From: Scortum barcoo | Taxonomy: Eukaryota; Chordata; Actinopteri; Centrarchiformes; Terapontidae | Direction: 5' to 3' | Assembly: GCA_023238725.1 (NCBI GenBank) | Contig: CM041541.1 | Span: 9,634,044-9,698,043, forward strand | DNA: 64,000 nt | In this document: in pieces, positions 49,250 to 62,759 of the stretch | Layout: the number at the start of each line of letters is the position of its first letter | How positions within the stretch are numbered: the stretch's first letter is position 1 | The notes under the pieces: generated by a model | The model's input: the letters and a program-made list of their open reading frames with translations, nothing else | Told to the model about the DNA's origin: nothing | Databases searched by the model: none | Translations under genes and position numbers: made by a program

Positions 49250-52200
49250 ATGCTCAGGAAAACTGGCTGGAGGATCACAGTCAGTGATGCAGTGAGCTTT
49301 CACCAAGATCAGGCCCTCAACACGACGATATTTCTCCTGAAGTCCTTCGGCCCCACAGGATTTCTGCTCAGAGAGGAGGGAGAGGCCAGGAACTTCAAGG
49401 TAAATCAGTCTGTGATTCACGATGCACATCGCTCGAAATGTTTATTATTTTACTCCAGCGTGTTCTCTCTCTCTCTCGTTTGTGTCGTTCAGGTGTGTTT
49501 GGGCGACCCACATACGTGCACTTGTCCTGTGTTCATCAGGGAGCAGGAACCATGCAAACACATCTGCTGGTAACACACAGAAAAAGATTAACACAACAGC
49601 ATATTTTTTGCAGGGATATTTCCCTTAAATCATTTTTTTATGCATGTGCAGCATTGTCAGGTGAACGCCGAACTTTTATTTATCCATAAGAGGATAGCAT
49701 TTACAACTTTATAACAGTTGATGTGAAAAACAAGTACAGAAATGCATGTTATGGAAAAACAGACTTTTTTTTTTATTTTTAAAAATGTTGCAGGACATGA
49801 TAACTGATTTAGGTATTAGTGGTTTTTGAACACCAACCAAACTGTGTTCACAGTACACAGCCTGACACAGTAAAATAATGAAAGTTGTATTCTTAGTGTT
49901 TTTATCAGATATTGCTATATTTATATAAAATTTTGTTACTTTTTTCACTGTATTTTATTTAGGGAAAAATCTGATGTGGCTGTTTTGTCAAGAAAAGCTT
50001 CAAATATTGCTTCATTTTAGTATAAGAACAATGTATTTAGTGTTTTGTTGTATTAAAACACAACTATGTTTTTATGATATCCAGGCCTAATAATGACAGA
50101 GTATATGTATCAGGAATATTTATTTTTATATGACTATTTAGGGCGTCCGGATAGCTCAACTAGATGAGTGCATGCCTATAGATGTAGGGACGAACCCTCA
50201 TGCAGCGAGTTTTATCCCAACCCAGTGCTTTTTGCTGCATATCCCCTCATCCCCTCATCCCTTCTCCCTGTGACTGACTGGCGACCAGTCCAGGGGTGTG
50301 CCCCGCCTTTCCGCCCAATAAGAGCTGGGAAAAGCTCCAGCACCCTGCGATCCTGTGAGACAGGATAAGCAGTACAGATTAGCATTTTAACTCTGCATTG
50401 AACCTCTAATCTTTATCATTACAGGGTTTTACTGCGGAAATTCAGACTGCCCAGAGAACATGAATGTAAGTTGTTTTTTTGTTTTTTTTACACAAAGTGA
50501 ATACTGTACCAATTCTGGGACATTGTTGAAAACCTAACTTGAAAAAATGATCTCCAGTATAAGGCAGAGTTCTGTTTTTGTTCTTTGAGGCCTGATTGGT
50601 TTGTGACACATAGAAAAGTACAGAAGTTGAAAAAAAATGAAAGATTATCAATACACCCATATGACATCACAAAAACCGTTTGCTGTGCTCCTGTTGACAT
50701 GCGGGGTTAAAAATATCTCTGCTCCAGATTCATTTCAGCACGGACTTGTGGAGAGACAGATCTCGGAGGTGCTCCATGGTTTACACCAAACCAAGGCCCA
50801 CCGGACGGAAAATGATCCTTCCACTGCTTCTAGGAGCCCGAGCCAACCAGTCACGGGCCGGGAGGCTGGAAGCGTCTGCAGGAAAGTGATCCAAGCCCAG
50901 GATGTGTGTCCTATCTGTCAAGAGGAGCTGCTGGAGAAAAAACAGCCTGTGTCTTACTGCAGGTGTGTTGCAGGCGGCTGTGCTGGGACCGAGGTCGGGG
51001 TTATTGTTTCAGTAGAGTCATGTTTCAGGATAACACAAGATGTTCAAGTCCACTTCTGTTGCATTGCTGACCAGAACATGACCCCATAAAAGCATTATCA
51101 GTATCAATACAGCACATCCAGCTGTTGACATAGGCACAGGCTTTCGGATGTTATAAAATTAGATTAAAATTTCCTGATATTCCCTTAAGAGGACGTTTCA
51201 TTGAAACATGATGTCAGCAGTGTTTATTTTCAGCGCCGTGCTGACAGATTTGCTGCGCTTTCATGTGCTGTCCTCGTCTCCCCCAGGTTCGGTTGTGGCA
51301 ATAACGTCCACATCTCTTGCATGAAGGTGTGGGCGGATCACCAGAGACTCTCAGACGGGGAAGAAACTGTGAAGTGCCCTCTGTGCAGGGAGGACTTTGG
51401 CTCTTTGAGGCTGCTCCAGGAACAGGTGAAAAACTCAGCAAAGCTCTTCACTGCTGCTGAAAGAGAGAAGCCAGACAGACACCTGGGAGTTATCTGTCAC
51501 AGCTGCCGGGTCTGCCCTGTTGTGGGCAAGTGTTTCAAGTAAGCAAGTGGCACTCATATATAAGCTGGGGGTAAAACTTCTGTATTTCCTAGACATACTG
51601 TGCTTTAATTAAATGTTCTTATCTTTATAGATGCACAGTCTGCAGTTCCTTTTATCTATGTGAGGACTGCTCAAAGAAAGGCCGCCACCCACAGCATCCC
51701 TTTGCTTCACGAACAGTAAGCTATTTGAGATAATACTTGTACTGCATCAGCTAATATCCTACCTCACGCCTCGAGTCTTGATAAAAAAACAATCATGCTA
51801 AACACTCCAGTGGTCCTAATGCCACTACACACTGTATTAATATACTGACCATCTTCAAGTCATAATTCTGTTGAGCCGTTTTAATAAACAAACCGTTCTG
51901 GTAGCCTTCCTGGAGAATAACTGCCACTGTAAGGGGCTAAATTAGTGCTCTGATTAAACCCCATCAGAAAAGGAGAGAGAAGTGGCGACTTGTTGCAGAG
52001 GACCTAAACCATGAACCAAGGGGGGCGACGTCTCAGCAAGAAAATGACAGGTGAGTTATTACATCCATCCAGAAAATCCATTTTATCATACATTCAATCT
52101 GAATACTGATTTACTGAGGGTGATTGTGAAATTTGTACTGATCTGAACTTTTAAGAGGTATAATGATTCAGAATATGTGATCGTTAAACGTGGTGTTACA

Positions 52201-53490
52201 ACAAGGTTTTAGTACGATCAAGTAATCCTGAGCTATAAAGTGTTATGGTTTCTTGGTTAGGATAACAACTGTGGCTATTTACTCTTCATAAGCTTCCCGT
52301 CTCTCTCCTCAGCATCATCCCTGCAGCTGCAGACCCTCTACCAGAACATTTGTTGGAGACTCTACCTGTGATCAAGGTGAGATCGGGGTCTCGGCTCTTG
52401 GATCAGGGACAGCAGTGTCGGATCTGCCTGCAGGATTTTAGCCTGGGCCAGCGCGTCCGAACTCTGCCCTGCCATCACAAGGTAAAACTCTTCTCTGTGC
52501 GCACACATAATGTTGTTGTTAGTATAATGAGAAGTATTTAAAATTACATCATGTGTTTTAGTACTCCTCTCACTCCTACTCGAAATCTACCTAAACTTAA
52601 TTTACAACAACCAAATACTCAATCTGTGTTAATTGTGGATCTGTGAATACATCAAGTTACTTCTCCTGAGACTATAAAGATAACTGTAAAAACAGAATGA
52701 TTTAAACAGATGTAATGCAACAAACTTTACAGAATCCCCTCCTCTCTCACCCCTCCCCTCCTTCACATGTTCACACACACTTCAGTTACACACAGACTGT
52801 GTGGATGGGATCCTGAGGAAGTCCAACTCCTGCCCCCTGGATGGATATGTCATTTATAACCCCTTGGCTCAGGGAACCAGTGAAAGGAAGACCCTCCCTA
52901 AGTTGGCCTCCTGCCTTTTCAGAGACTGTGCCAAACAACGAGAGAATAGTTTAAAGGACCTTTTTATTCCAGGTGTGGCGCTGCAGGACAGGAAAGCTAA
53001 AGTCGCTCCCTCACATGGTTCTCTAAACTTAGAGGTGCTAACAGACTCCTCAGCAACTTCAAACACCCCGCACAAGTTAACAACTGACAGCTGTGAAGGC
53101 TTGTGCGTAACTACAACAGACAAAGAAAAAAGGGAGCTGCAGAGAAAACAAACTCTTACTCCTGAAAGCAGCTCCTCTTTTAAACCGCTTACTAAATCTG
53201 ACTCAGGTGCACGTTCCTCAAAAAAGACAGTGTTAAAACACAGCCCTGCTTCACCTCACAGGTGTGCCACAGGGATAAGAGCCAGAGAGCAACCACAGGT
53301 GAACCTCTTTGTAGGTTTGTGGACACCACAGTCAGAACATGCAGCTACAGTGGCCTTTCCTGCCAGGCGAACTAGACCCCCACCGAAAAGGACAGGCGCT
53401 GTAACCGTTGAAGATACAAACAACCGACTCATTTCAGAGCTGAGGATGATCGGTGTCTTGATAAACAGTCAAAACGGAGACTTAAAATAG
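49250..53490 (+). CDS. zswim2: Zinc finger SWIM domain protein 2 (E3 ubiquitin ligase)
   Basis: Nine coding exons: 49250-49399, 49493-49569, 50425-50465, 50728-50962, 51287-51538, 51631-51715, 51968-52050, 52313-52481, 52786-53490; 598 residues (human 633). Domains: SWIM finger about 52-76 (CTC...CKHIC), RING 150-210 (CPIC...CGNNVHISC...CPLC), ZZ-type finger about 232-275 (CHSC...CTVC...CEDC...H..H), second RING-like finger 343-388 (CRIC...CHHKLHTDC...SCPLD, where the last cysteine is aspartate, as in the human CPID). The long last exon encodes a Ser/Lys-rich tail with little conservation. The start MLRKTGWRITVSDAVSFHQD lines up with the human MLR...RASDAVSWHQD; an in-frame ATG at 49205 lies before the predicted acceptor and is less likely. 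Mammalian ZSWIM2 is reported as a testis E3 ligase linked to apoptosis. Confidence 0.94.
50141..50382 (+). mobile_element. tRNA-derived SINE with LINE-type tail
   Basis: Lies in zswim2 intron 2. The head GGGCGTCCGGATAGCTCAAC carries a box A-like stretch (50152-50167) and box B-like GGGACGAACCC (50187-50197). The tail GACTGGCGACCAGTCCAGGG ... AGCTGGGAAAAGCTCCAGCA ... GGATAAGCAGTACAGATTA is the 3' sequence shared by many fish SINEs and an L2-type LINE. CCCCTCAT is repeated in the middle. Orientation is the same as the gene. Confidence 0.75.
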
Positions 53491-56400
53491 TTTTCTGATG
53501 TTTGATGTGTGAAAGTTTTAAGATTTCAGTTGTTATTCTCTTAGTCTTATTTTCCTTTTTCTCTATGTACACAAACTAGCAAGTAAACATGTCTAAGCCG
53601 TTATTCAAAAAGATGTCAATATGTTTGTCATTTTGCTAAAATTTAAATTCTGTATAATGAAATATACACTTCAAGAAAGAATCATAAAAAGCTTCTAAAC
53701 AATAACTGGTATCAAGTAAGTTTATTAATTTAGTGCACAAAAAGGCAAGACTAATAACACTACCATCAGTACAGAGGTAAACACAAGAGGTGACCATTTT
53801 GGAGGAAACAAAAGCCCAGGAGGGTTGTATGGCAAGACACAAGAGGGGCACACTATAGAACACATCAAAATCAATACAAATACATTCAGCGAGATCACTT
53901 TAAAAACGGGAGTGGCAGTAGGTTCGAGTCGCTTTTCAAGAATCATCGGCACAAAGTCTTCACAAACGACTCCTCGTGTTGCTGTGTAAGCTGGAATAGA
54001 AGCTGTACTTTTCAAGCTAGCAGGAGAAAGTATTTTCATTTGTAAGCATACTGAATGATTAAGTGCTCAACTTGTTGCTACATTTAAAATTACAAAGCTC
54101 AGGTTTGTCGTACACTCCCCTTTTTTGAAAAGACACTCACTCTTTAGGCTAAAAAAATGAATATCCATAACATCTCATGACACACTACTGACTCAAAAAC
54201 CTCGTCAGTCAGCCGGTCACTCGGACTTTTGCTTTCAGATGGGAGAAAAAACGGCACAAAATAAATAAAATCACAACCACATTATACATAAAATGTTGAT
54301 TTCCTATATATATACAAAAGAACACATGAATGTAGCTACAGAATCGAGCTTTATACATACAAAGTGAACTCATCAGAGAAAAGATTTACAGTAGTACCAT
54401 GACGGAAGACTAAATATGGCAAAATTGTGGCTGCAACAGTTTCATTTTAAATTTTAATTTATAAGTAAATATTGCTAGTAGAACCACTTCTTGGTATTTG
54501 TGGAGTGTTTTTTGTCGTGGATGGCCAATGGCATCAGCAGTCAGTAATGTTGTGGTATTTACACACTGAAAATTCAATAGGTTTCTGTGAGTGCTGTGTG
54601 CCAGTGTAACAAATGGGCACATATTAAAGTGTGGTGTGCTTTATTTGACTCAAACAAAATCTGCTGTGTCTCTTAGAGGACAGCTATGAAAGACAGGCAT
54701 ACATGTGACTTTGCTGTTCGACATTTGACTTAAAATACCGTGTACATGTATTTGAAAATCGGTTAAACCCAAACAAGACAAAGAGTTTACAGCCATGCTA
54801 TCAGAGTTCTGAATGTTAAACTGGTAACGTTTTGGAAATGAGCACTAAAGACTAATTACAGCTATTTAGTCATAAACCAAATTATGGTCAAATTGACACT
54901 TTGACCAAACAATGGTGGTAAAAAAAAAAGTTATTACAGATCCTGAGTGAAAGGTGAAACATTTCACGCAAAATGTCAACCTCGTGGTGGCGTTAGAGAG
55001 AAAGGGGATCCTCAGAGTCAGTAGAATCCTTCTTCAGGCTCAATATCTGTTTTTGTTTTTAATCTTTCAATTGAAAAAGTTTAAAACACTCTCAATACAA
55101 AAAAAGCCATTAAGAAATAAATATGCAGTATTTTTGTCAAAAGTATCTAAAAGTTTTTTGAATACGGGTTGTCAAAGTAAAACTACAAGGCACCGAATTA
55201 ATGTTGTTAAGTAAATAAATAAAAGGGATAATACCAGATTTTATTAAAATAGAAAATAATGATATATAACTTGGGGTGCTAAACAGACGAGATTTGCCTC
55301 CTTAACGCTGCAATATTTAGTTCACATATCAAATAGTTACCTCGGAGCTGCAGTTATAATAATTTTCCCTTCCAACCAATCATACTTTTTTTTCAGGCTG
55401 TAAACAGTAGCTGGTTGTACCATGAGTTGCTTGTCTTACACTCCAGTCACACTAATGAATTCCATAAAACAAACCTGGACATGTTTTAACAGCAAGTTTT
55501 AGCCAACACGTGGATGTGGTTTAAAATTGTATTTAAATTGTATTATCTGGTGTGATTCTTACATCGTGATCCATCATAGTAAGTATAGACGTCCTGGGTT
55601 GGTACTGTTGTAAAAGTACATTACGGTAGTTACAGTTGGCAACACAACACTGAGTCTCCTTTCAAAGACGAGACAATGAAATTAATCATTCAGTCACCGA
55701 GTACTCTAACAGCTACGAAGGCGTAATGTTAGCTCTACAGTAAAATGCAAAATAGTTTCATACACACGAGTAAACATTCATTTTCATGCATTCTAAAATA
55801 ATTGTAGACTTAAAACCTTGAATATCAGGTGTGATAACTTCAAAATGGCAGCTTAGCTTTACAATATACATCGGTGCTTCACTCCGATATAAAGGAGTAT
55901 TTCGTGTCATGAGTTAAAAACTTGAATTTCTCTGAACAACTGAGTCTTTTTGTGAACCCCAGAGACTTTTTTTAAAGTGAAATGAGTCAGTATGATTGAA
56001 ACAATGATGCCAGCACTGCAAACCGGGAAAGCTTCTGTTATGTCTTATTTAATTTACAGCAGGCATTATGGTGAGGATAAGTGCACTACACATAGACCTG
56101 TACCTGTGTCCATCCTGCAAACTCACCGGATTTTACTAAACATAGACAAATACTGCGCCTGACACAATCATATTTAATGATCACAGGCAGTGAGAAGGCA
56201 CCCTCTATAATGCCAGCGCTGGGGACTATGGGATATCGTGTTCACACGGACACTTTGCTGTGAAGAATCTCGCTGGTGATCTTCAGATTCAGGAAAATGG
56301 GAGGACATGGTGCGGGGACTCGTCTAACAGCAGCTACATGATGCTTCAACATGACACGGATCCTGCTTTGTTTCTTGAGCTAGCTTATGCATTCTTTGGC

Positions 56401-56554
56401 AAAGTTGTACAATCACATAACTCAACGACAACAACAATGCCTGTGTGACCACATGTGGAGAAAACTGATGACACCGTGTGATGAAAATAGCTCGTTGTGG
56501 GTTAAATGTTTAAAATTAAGCGCTAATGAAACAATTCTGGATGTTTGCCATGCT
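53491..56554. other. Converging 3' ends of zswim2 and fam171b
   Basis: No coding sequence seen. On the reverse strand the AT-rich stretch from 56554 down to an AATAAA (TTTATT at 53721-53726) is likely one long fam171b 3' UTR of about 2.8 kb; a Pumilio-type TGTAAATA (54556-54563, reverse strand) fits this. No AATAAA for zswim2 is evident in the 230 bases after its stop. Inference from layout only. Confidence 0.4.
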
Positions 56555-59500
56555 CTAACTTCGTTTAGTCAGAGGCCTGCCCTCGCGGACGTGCTTGGCA
56601 CTCCTTTTTTCCGTCTTCCCCTTCTCCCTCACCTTCCTGAGGCGCCGCGGGGGCGGGGTGCCTCTCGACTCGCTGTCCTCCTGAGCGCTTGACGTATCCA
56701 TCCCGTCTCGCTCCTCGGGAATGTTGGGGATGGCCCCGCTGCTCCCGTCTAAAATGTTCCTCAGGGAAGGGTCCTCTGGCGTACAGGTGGCCGTCGTGCC
56801 ACTCTCGCTGCTGCTCAGGTCCTGCTCCTCACCGTAACGCCCCCCTCGGCTGTGGTACGGCAGGGAGGAGGCCCTGATCGAAGGTCGGTCGCGCTCCGTC
56901 TCGCGGATGTTCTGCTGAGGCTCGTTCATGTCCACCCCAGAGTCCAGGCTGGTGTCGTTGCTGCTGGGCGGGCGGTGGCGGCTCTGGAGCTCAATGATGG
57001 AGTGGCGGACCTGGGCGGCCGGCTTCCCATCCAGGGAGACAAACCAGGCCCTCGGGTGAGACGACAAGGGCTTGCCCCGAGTCAGCTCCAGCAAGGTGCG
57101 CTCTGAAATGCCCTGCAGCTCGCTGGGTACGCCATGCCCCCCGCTGAAGGCCTCCATACCGGCTGCCTCATTAAGAGTCCCGGGCACGGAGACGGAGGAT
57201 TCGAGGAGGTTACTGTAGCGTCCCCACACACTGGCGCTCGGGCCCTGGCCTTGAGGAGGAGTCTCCAGAGGCTGGGGCTCGTCTTGGCTGCTCTGCTGTG
57301 GGCTGCTTCCACCTTGGGAGTGGTGGTGAGGGGCTTTGGGTAGCGTCTGGGTGTAGGTGTCTTTACTTGCAGGCTCAGAGTGAGCATCGTACTCCGCCCC
57401 ATTGCGGGGGAAAGTGGCGGACTTGCAACCCGACAGCTGCTGCTCCTGAGCGCCGAACAGCTCCGGCGCCTGGATAATAGCCACCGGCTGGTTGTAGATA
57501 TGAACCAGCTTATCTGGAAAGAAGTTGTCAGAGTTCATGTTGGCCCTGTTCTGCTCCGACTTCTCCCGGAGCCGAGCCACCTCCTCGGTGTTGATGTAAT
57601 GAGGCGACTGCTGGGGACCTTTCATCCGATCCGGAGCAATGTTCTCATAAAAAGGAGCCGCCGGGCGACTCCCTGGATCCTCCACATAGATGTTGTAGTT
57701 GGCCTTGTGCCTCGGCGTGGACGAGGGCTCGCACTGGACGCTGCAGGAAGCCAGGCTGTTGTCGCCAGAGTGGAACAATAATCCCTCTTCCATGTGGGTG
57801 GAGGTGGTTTGATCCTTTTTCACCACCGTGAGTTTGGAAAAGCGAGCTCTCCTCATCCTCCTGGGCTCCCGACGAGAACCTCTGCGTATAGAAGAAAGAG
57901 AATTTAATGAGGATGGACAGCAGGTTCACAGGGTTGCTGTACAGGCCAACGAAGAGCAAGTTAAAAGGGAAACTTTTAATAATAGCAGACTATGACTTTG
58001 ATTCAGTTTTAGAGGGGCTATTAGCATTTATTTGGTATAGTACTAGATGTATTGCTTAAATGCCATGAAAACATTAAAAAACATGTCTAATTACTACCAA
58101 ATAGAAAATAAATAATGCAAAAAATAGTTTTATATACTGTCATTTGAGCCTGGCTGATAACATTTCTGAGCTGATTTCTTACCCGCAGTGACACAGCAGC
58201 AGGGACAGAAATCCAGTCACTATAGCCAGCGTTCCTCCCAGTATTCCCATCAACAGGTAGGTGTGGTACGATATGAAATCCAAAGAGCCTTCATGTCCCA
58301 GGTAATCTACATGGTCAGATACACAGATGGACATAATTACTAATGATAAATGTCTCTCAACCGCCACATGAGCTGACAGAGACAAATGAGTTAGCACGCT
58401 TACCTTTTGATGAGGGAAGGGGGGCGGCGATCCAGTGGCCCAGATGGGAAGCGGTGTACGTCCAGACCAGCTCATCACCAACCGATTTCACTATTCCCAG
58501 ACCCTGATTCTCCCAGGCGCCTTCAAACAGCATAAACATTAGCTTTATCTGTTGTTACTGTACACTGCAGTATCAGTGAATAAATCAAATATGACCAAAC
58601 TTACAATATTGGCTCTTCTACATCCTGTTAAAACTATATAAAAACTACTGAGTTTGACTTTTTGAAATGAATTTATGTATTTTAAAAAGCAGGTTTTAGT
58701 CAGTTTGGAAGGATAAGGCTTAATAACTGATTACTGCTACTGGTACCTGCATGATGCTAAAAAACTATATATTAATCTTGCGTTTTTCTACTTTTAAGCA
58801 TGTGTCAGTCTAATTTTGTTGTAATGCAGTAGCTTCTATACAACCTTTCCTCTTACCCGTCTTTACGTTAAAGGCCCAGGCTGGCACGGTGTCAGCAGCC
58901 CTGAGGTGGGTGCGGTGTCCCAGGGGCAGGCTGATTTGAATGGGCCCCCGAACCTGGAGCTCCTCGCCACCAGAGTACAGCAGGACGTCGACGGCTGCCA
59001 CCGCCTTCAGCTCGATGCTCCTGAACTCTGCAGACACGAAAAGGAATTATCCAGTAAGAGGACTGCTCAGTTTAAAAATACTGACCTTTGTGTCCAGTAA
59101 TTTCTTTAAATAATAATAAAAATATCAACATATTGGCATGAATGAAGCCTTACTTAACGCTCACCTGATTTGCCGCTGATGATGCCCGGAGTGCAGTTGG
59201 CACAGTCTTTAGCTAGGTGGTGCTGCGGTACAGTCAGGTAGGCCGTCACTGAGGAGATGTTGCTCCTGTCAGACATCGTGAGGAGGTTCTTGGGGAATTT
59301 AACCGTGGGCTGGGATGAGCTGTCTGTAAAAACAAAATGGCATGTGATTAATCTAAAAATGGGGAACTGAGGGATGAATATAACATCACAGATTACTCCT
59401 AAACTTTGCCCTGTTGACATTTTAGTTTTGCAATACCGTAGATATTTGAGCTGTTGTTTTTCCGTATATTCATTCTATCCCTTCTTGATTTTCTGCTTTA

Positions 59501-62491
59501 ATCTGTGCAAATTGAAATCTTAAATCTACACAGGCTGATTTGGTTGAAACTGTCATGTTTAGCTCAGTTAATTCAGTTAGTTTTATCTCAAAGACTAAAA
59601 TGTAAAATGCAACCTAAAAAAGAAATAACTGGGAGTTAAGGGTGTGTTCTGCAAAATTTAAATTCTGATTTGCTCATTGAGATGCAGGTGAATCATTTCG
59701 GTCCTCTAAAAAGTGTTAACTCACCAGGTAACTTCCCGGTGATGAGCACCGAGTCTTCAAACAGCCAGATGTTCCCCTGACTGTGAGGGAGCAGCAGCAA
59801 CGTCACGGCCGAGAAAACTGCAGGAAGAGAAACGAGAGGTGAGAAACAAAACACAAAAACTCTTCAGATAACTTTTAAAACTATTACATTTCAAAGAGAC
59901 ATAGTCTCATTATAGAGTGAAATGTAAATAATATAAACTGACTGATCAAAAGAGGCATTTAAAAGGTGTGTAACAATCTCTCAGTCCACTTTATCTATAA
60001 ATAATTCTTTGAGAAAAGATAAATGTAATTAAAACATCACTTCTTACATATAGTTTGAAATATTACATACACCTTAACAGTGAAAATAAATACAGACAGA
60101 CGTTATTTTATTCTTTTTTTTAACATAAAAGCTATTTATGGTGACTTGTCGACCTTAAATTACACCAGCAGATGGCGTCACTCCTCCAAGCCTCTTTTTA
60201 GGGTTCAGCTGTCTGGCTCAGCAGCACAAAAGGGAGGCGCCTGTGATGATGCAGAGCGAGGCAGGTCTCGACAGATGACACTCGAGACCACACTTTTTTT
60301 TTTTTACCATCCCTCTGATTTTATCCCTCGTAACACCTGCTCCATCTTTGCTTTAAAACACTTTGCTCCCCGCTTGTGATTCGGGCCAATAAGAGGAAGT
60401 GAGAACACACAGACAATAGAGCAAGACCCCCCTTCTTTTTTTCTTTTTTCTTTTTACACCAACGTGAGATCGGTGTGCCTAAAGAGCCCCCACCCCCCTC
60501 TGCGTGTGATTCGCTGCAGGACAAAGACAGTTTGCTGAGGCAGGCACATGTTTCCCTACATGCTGCTGTAGAGGCAATTAATAAGCGGACCGTAGGACGC
60601 GGCGTCCAGTTACACTTGACTGTACAACGGGAACATAAATTGCTTCATCATGAACAAAGCTCGGTGACAAGTTGTACATTGCTGCAGACACTTTGTTAAT
60701 GTATAATGACCATGAATAATGCAGTGGTGTGAACACCGTGGCTGGAACAACTGAAAACAAGTGCTTACAGATGGCTCATAAAGCATGAAAGTGGTTGATT
60801 TTCCCATTTATTTGTTTTTACACAGCTAAGATATCTGTGTATGTTAATGAACTGCATGTTTGTTTTCAACTGCATGTTTGCATTGCTTTTTGTGGACTCT
60901 CTTTTCTTCATTTTTTTTCACAACTATCTCTGTTGCTTTTCGCATGAGCAACCGAATGCAACACCATAAACGGCCTCCAGGAGAGAGTGTCTGCAAATGT
61001 GTGTTGTTATCCTCACATTTAAACCACATTTCATCTCCTCCCTCTCTGGCTTAGCTTTCAAAATTGTTCTGTTTTTTTTCACACTGTCTGGTATTTTTGA
61101 AGTAAACAGCGAAGTATGATTGCTGCATGGCTGTTGTCTATTTGTCAGAGATGCCTTGCTCACCACTCGGAGGCAGATAAAGTATAATTCTGATGCAGTA
61201 AATGGAGGGAAGTTGTTGAGGGTGTTACTCACTCGGTCTCTTGGTGGTGCTCCAGGGCAGGGGGCCGGGGACGTAGCCCTCCTTGTTTCCCAGCAGCGTC
61301 AGACTGAGGCCCGGACTGTAGTCGACCCAGAGCAGAACCTCGCCCCTGTCCCCCGTCCGGGCAGAGCTCCTCAGGGTGTGGTTTAGGTAAACGTCCACCG
61401 AAGCGCCCGGCAGCGGCTGACGGGTCACCAGATCCCTCACCAGGACCTTCAGGGCAAACTGGGGCTCTGGAGAGAAGTCATCATTTAGACTTTGTCCCTC
61501 TGACTTAAATTATCATCTTGTCTAGTCTGGTAATATTTGTTTGTGTGTGTCTCTGCATGTGTCCCATCTACATGCAGAACACTTCCTCTCAGCAGCGGTG
61601 AGAGGAACCTTTCCCTCGCCATGAAAAAGTGATGAGCTGAACCACTGCGAGAATGAAAAATACATCAAAACCAAGTGACAGAGAAGAAAGTCGACTCTGC
61701 GCTGCCACGTTAGACATTTCTGCCAGCGCGGTCAGATACCTGCAGACCTCATCGTTTAAGGAGGTTTTCAGCAGTTCTGTGGACTAAAAAGTGTAATCAT
61801 CATTCATTGTTTTTACTCCATATGGATGCACTAAGCTTAATAATTGCTCGTATAAACCATATTAGTGTATCTAAACAGCCACAAGAGTTCCTAGAGAGCA
61901 TTAAAGTATGCTTTTGGCCTTTTGTTTTTGTTGATTACAGTATGTAAACCCAGCCTACATCCCCACACTGAATATAAACAGAGGCTCACCTACTGTATCA
62001 TCAGCAGCAGGATTACCCTCCATTAATACATCACCTGCTTATCAATACAAACAGCTGATCATTAACAGGCTTAAAGAGAACATTTACTTGGACAGGTAAA
62101 TATTATTATGATCTCCCTCTTATTTATGATCAAATATAATACGATTGTCCCACTCAGATAAATCATTTATAATACAAACAATCTGGCTACATTTTAATGC
62201 ACAGTAAGGCGATGATGCAGTGTAATCTTAATAATAAAAACAATAATACAAACATGGGATGCAGCTGATGCAGTCTCACACACTTCACGGTTTACCTGCC
62301 ATGAGAGCGGAGGGGCTGAGGAGCCTCCCCGGGCCGGTGGGGTCGGCGGCGGAGAGGCCATTGTCCCCGGGAGAGGAGGAGGAGAGGCCGCCGCCTTCCC
62401 CCGCGCCTCCCACCGCCCCATCCAGGCGGGAGATCAGAAGCAGCGACGGCAGAAAGACGAGCAGCGGCAGGTGGCGATGAGCGGCGGGCAT
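56555..62491 (-). CDS. fam171b: FAM171B, type I membrane protein
   Basis: Eight exons in transcript order: 62296-62491, 61233-61466, 59725-59817, 59165-59323, 58857-59027, 58404-58520, 58183-58306, 56555-57881; 806 residues (human about 826), all phases consistent. Signal peptide (MPAAHRHLPLLVFLPSLLL), then a beta-rich ectodomain with family blocks GNIWLFEDSVLITGKL, YSGGEELQV, LVWTYTASHLGHWIAAPLP, one membrane span at about 340-362 (GILGGTLAIVTGFLSLLLC) and a long cytoplasmic tail in the last exon. Best-conserved tail motifs are VSVPGTLNEA, SSELQGISERTLLEL, HPRAWFVSLDGKP, SNDTSLDSGVDMNE and DLSSSESGTT. The first exon is CpG-rich and encodes a Gly/Ser-rich stretch instead of the polyglutamine tract I remember in human. 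Function is not established; the family is linked to actin dynamics and brain expression. Confidence 0.93.
59818..61232 (-). other. fam171b intron 2
   Basis: No exon recognised. Contains a CTCF-like motif CCAGCAGATGGCGTC at 60165-60179. Confidence 0.5.
61467..62295 (-). other. fam171b intron 1
   Basis: AT-rich with no recognisable repeat or exon. Confidence 0.5.
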
Positions 62492-62640
62492 GGCGAGAGG
62501 GGGCGCAGGCTCAAAGACATACCGGACCCGGAGAGGCGAGCTCGGGGGGGGGAGGAGGTCCAGCGGCGGTGTTTTTCCTCTCTCCCGATCACGAAGGCCT
62601 CATCGTCCCTCTCTCGCGGTTTTCTTGTGATGCTGGTGGG
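62290..62640 (-). promoter_or_regulatory. CpG-rich promoter and first exon of fam171b
   Basis: CpG-dense stretch (for example GGCGGCGGAGAGGCC, GACCCGGAGAGGCGAGCTCG) around the start codon at 62491, unlike the AT-rich flanks. Typical of a TATA-less promoter. Confidence 0.6.
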
Positions 62641-62759
62641 GATACAGACCCCGCGGAGAAAGGATGAGCTGGTGCTGAGGCTGGGCGTGTGTGGCGCAGA
62701 TCGTCTATCACGGAGAGAGGTGTCACTCTGGGGGGGGACTGTACTGATACAGACTGTGT

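Noticed and set aside
52470..52860. Possible damage to the second RING finger of zswim2 (last cysteine is aspartate)
   Set aside because: The human protein has the same aspartate (CPID), so this is a family feature and not a mutation.
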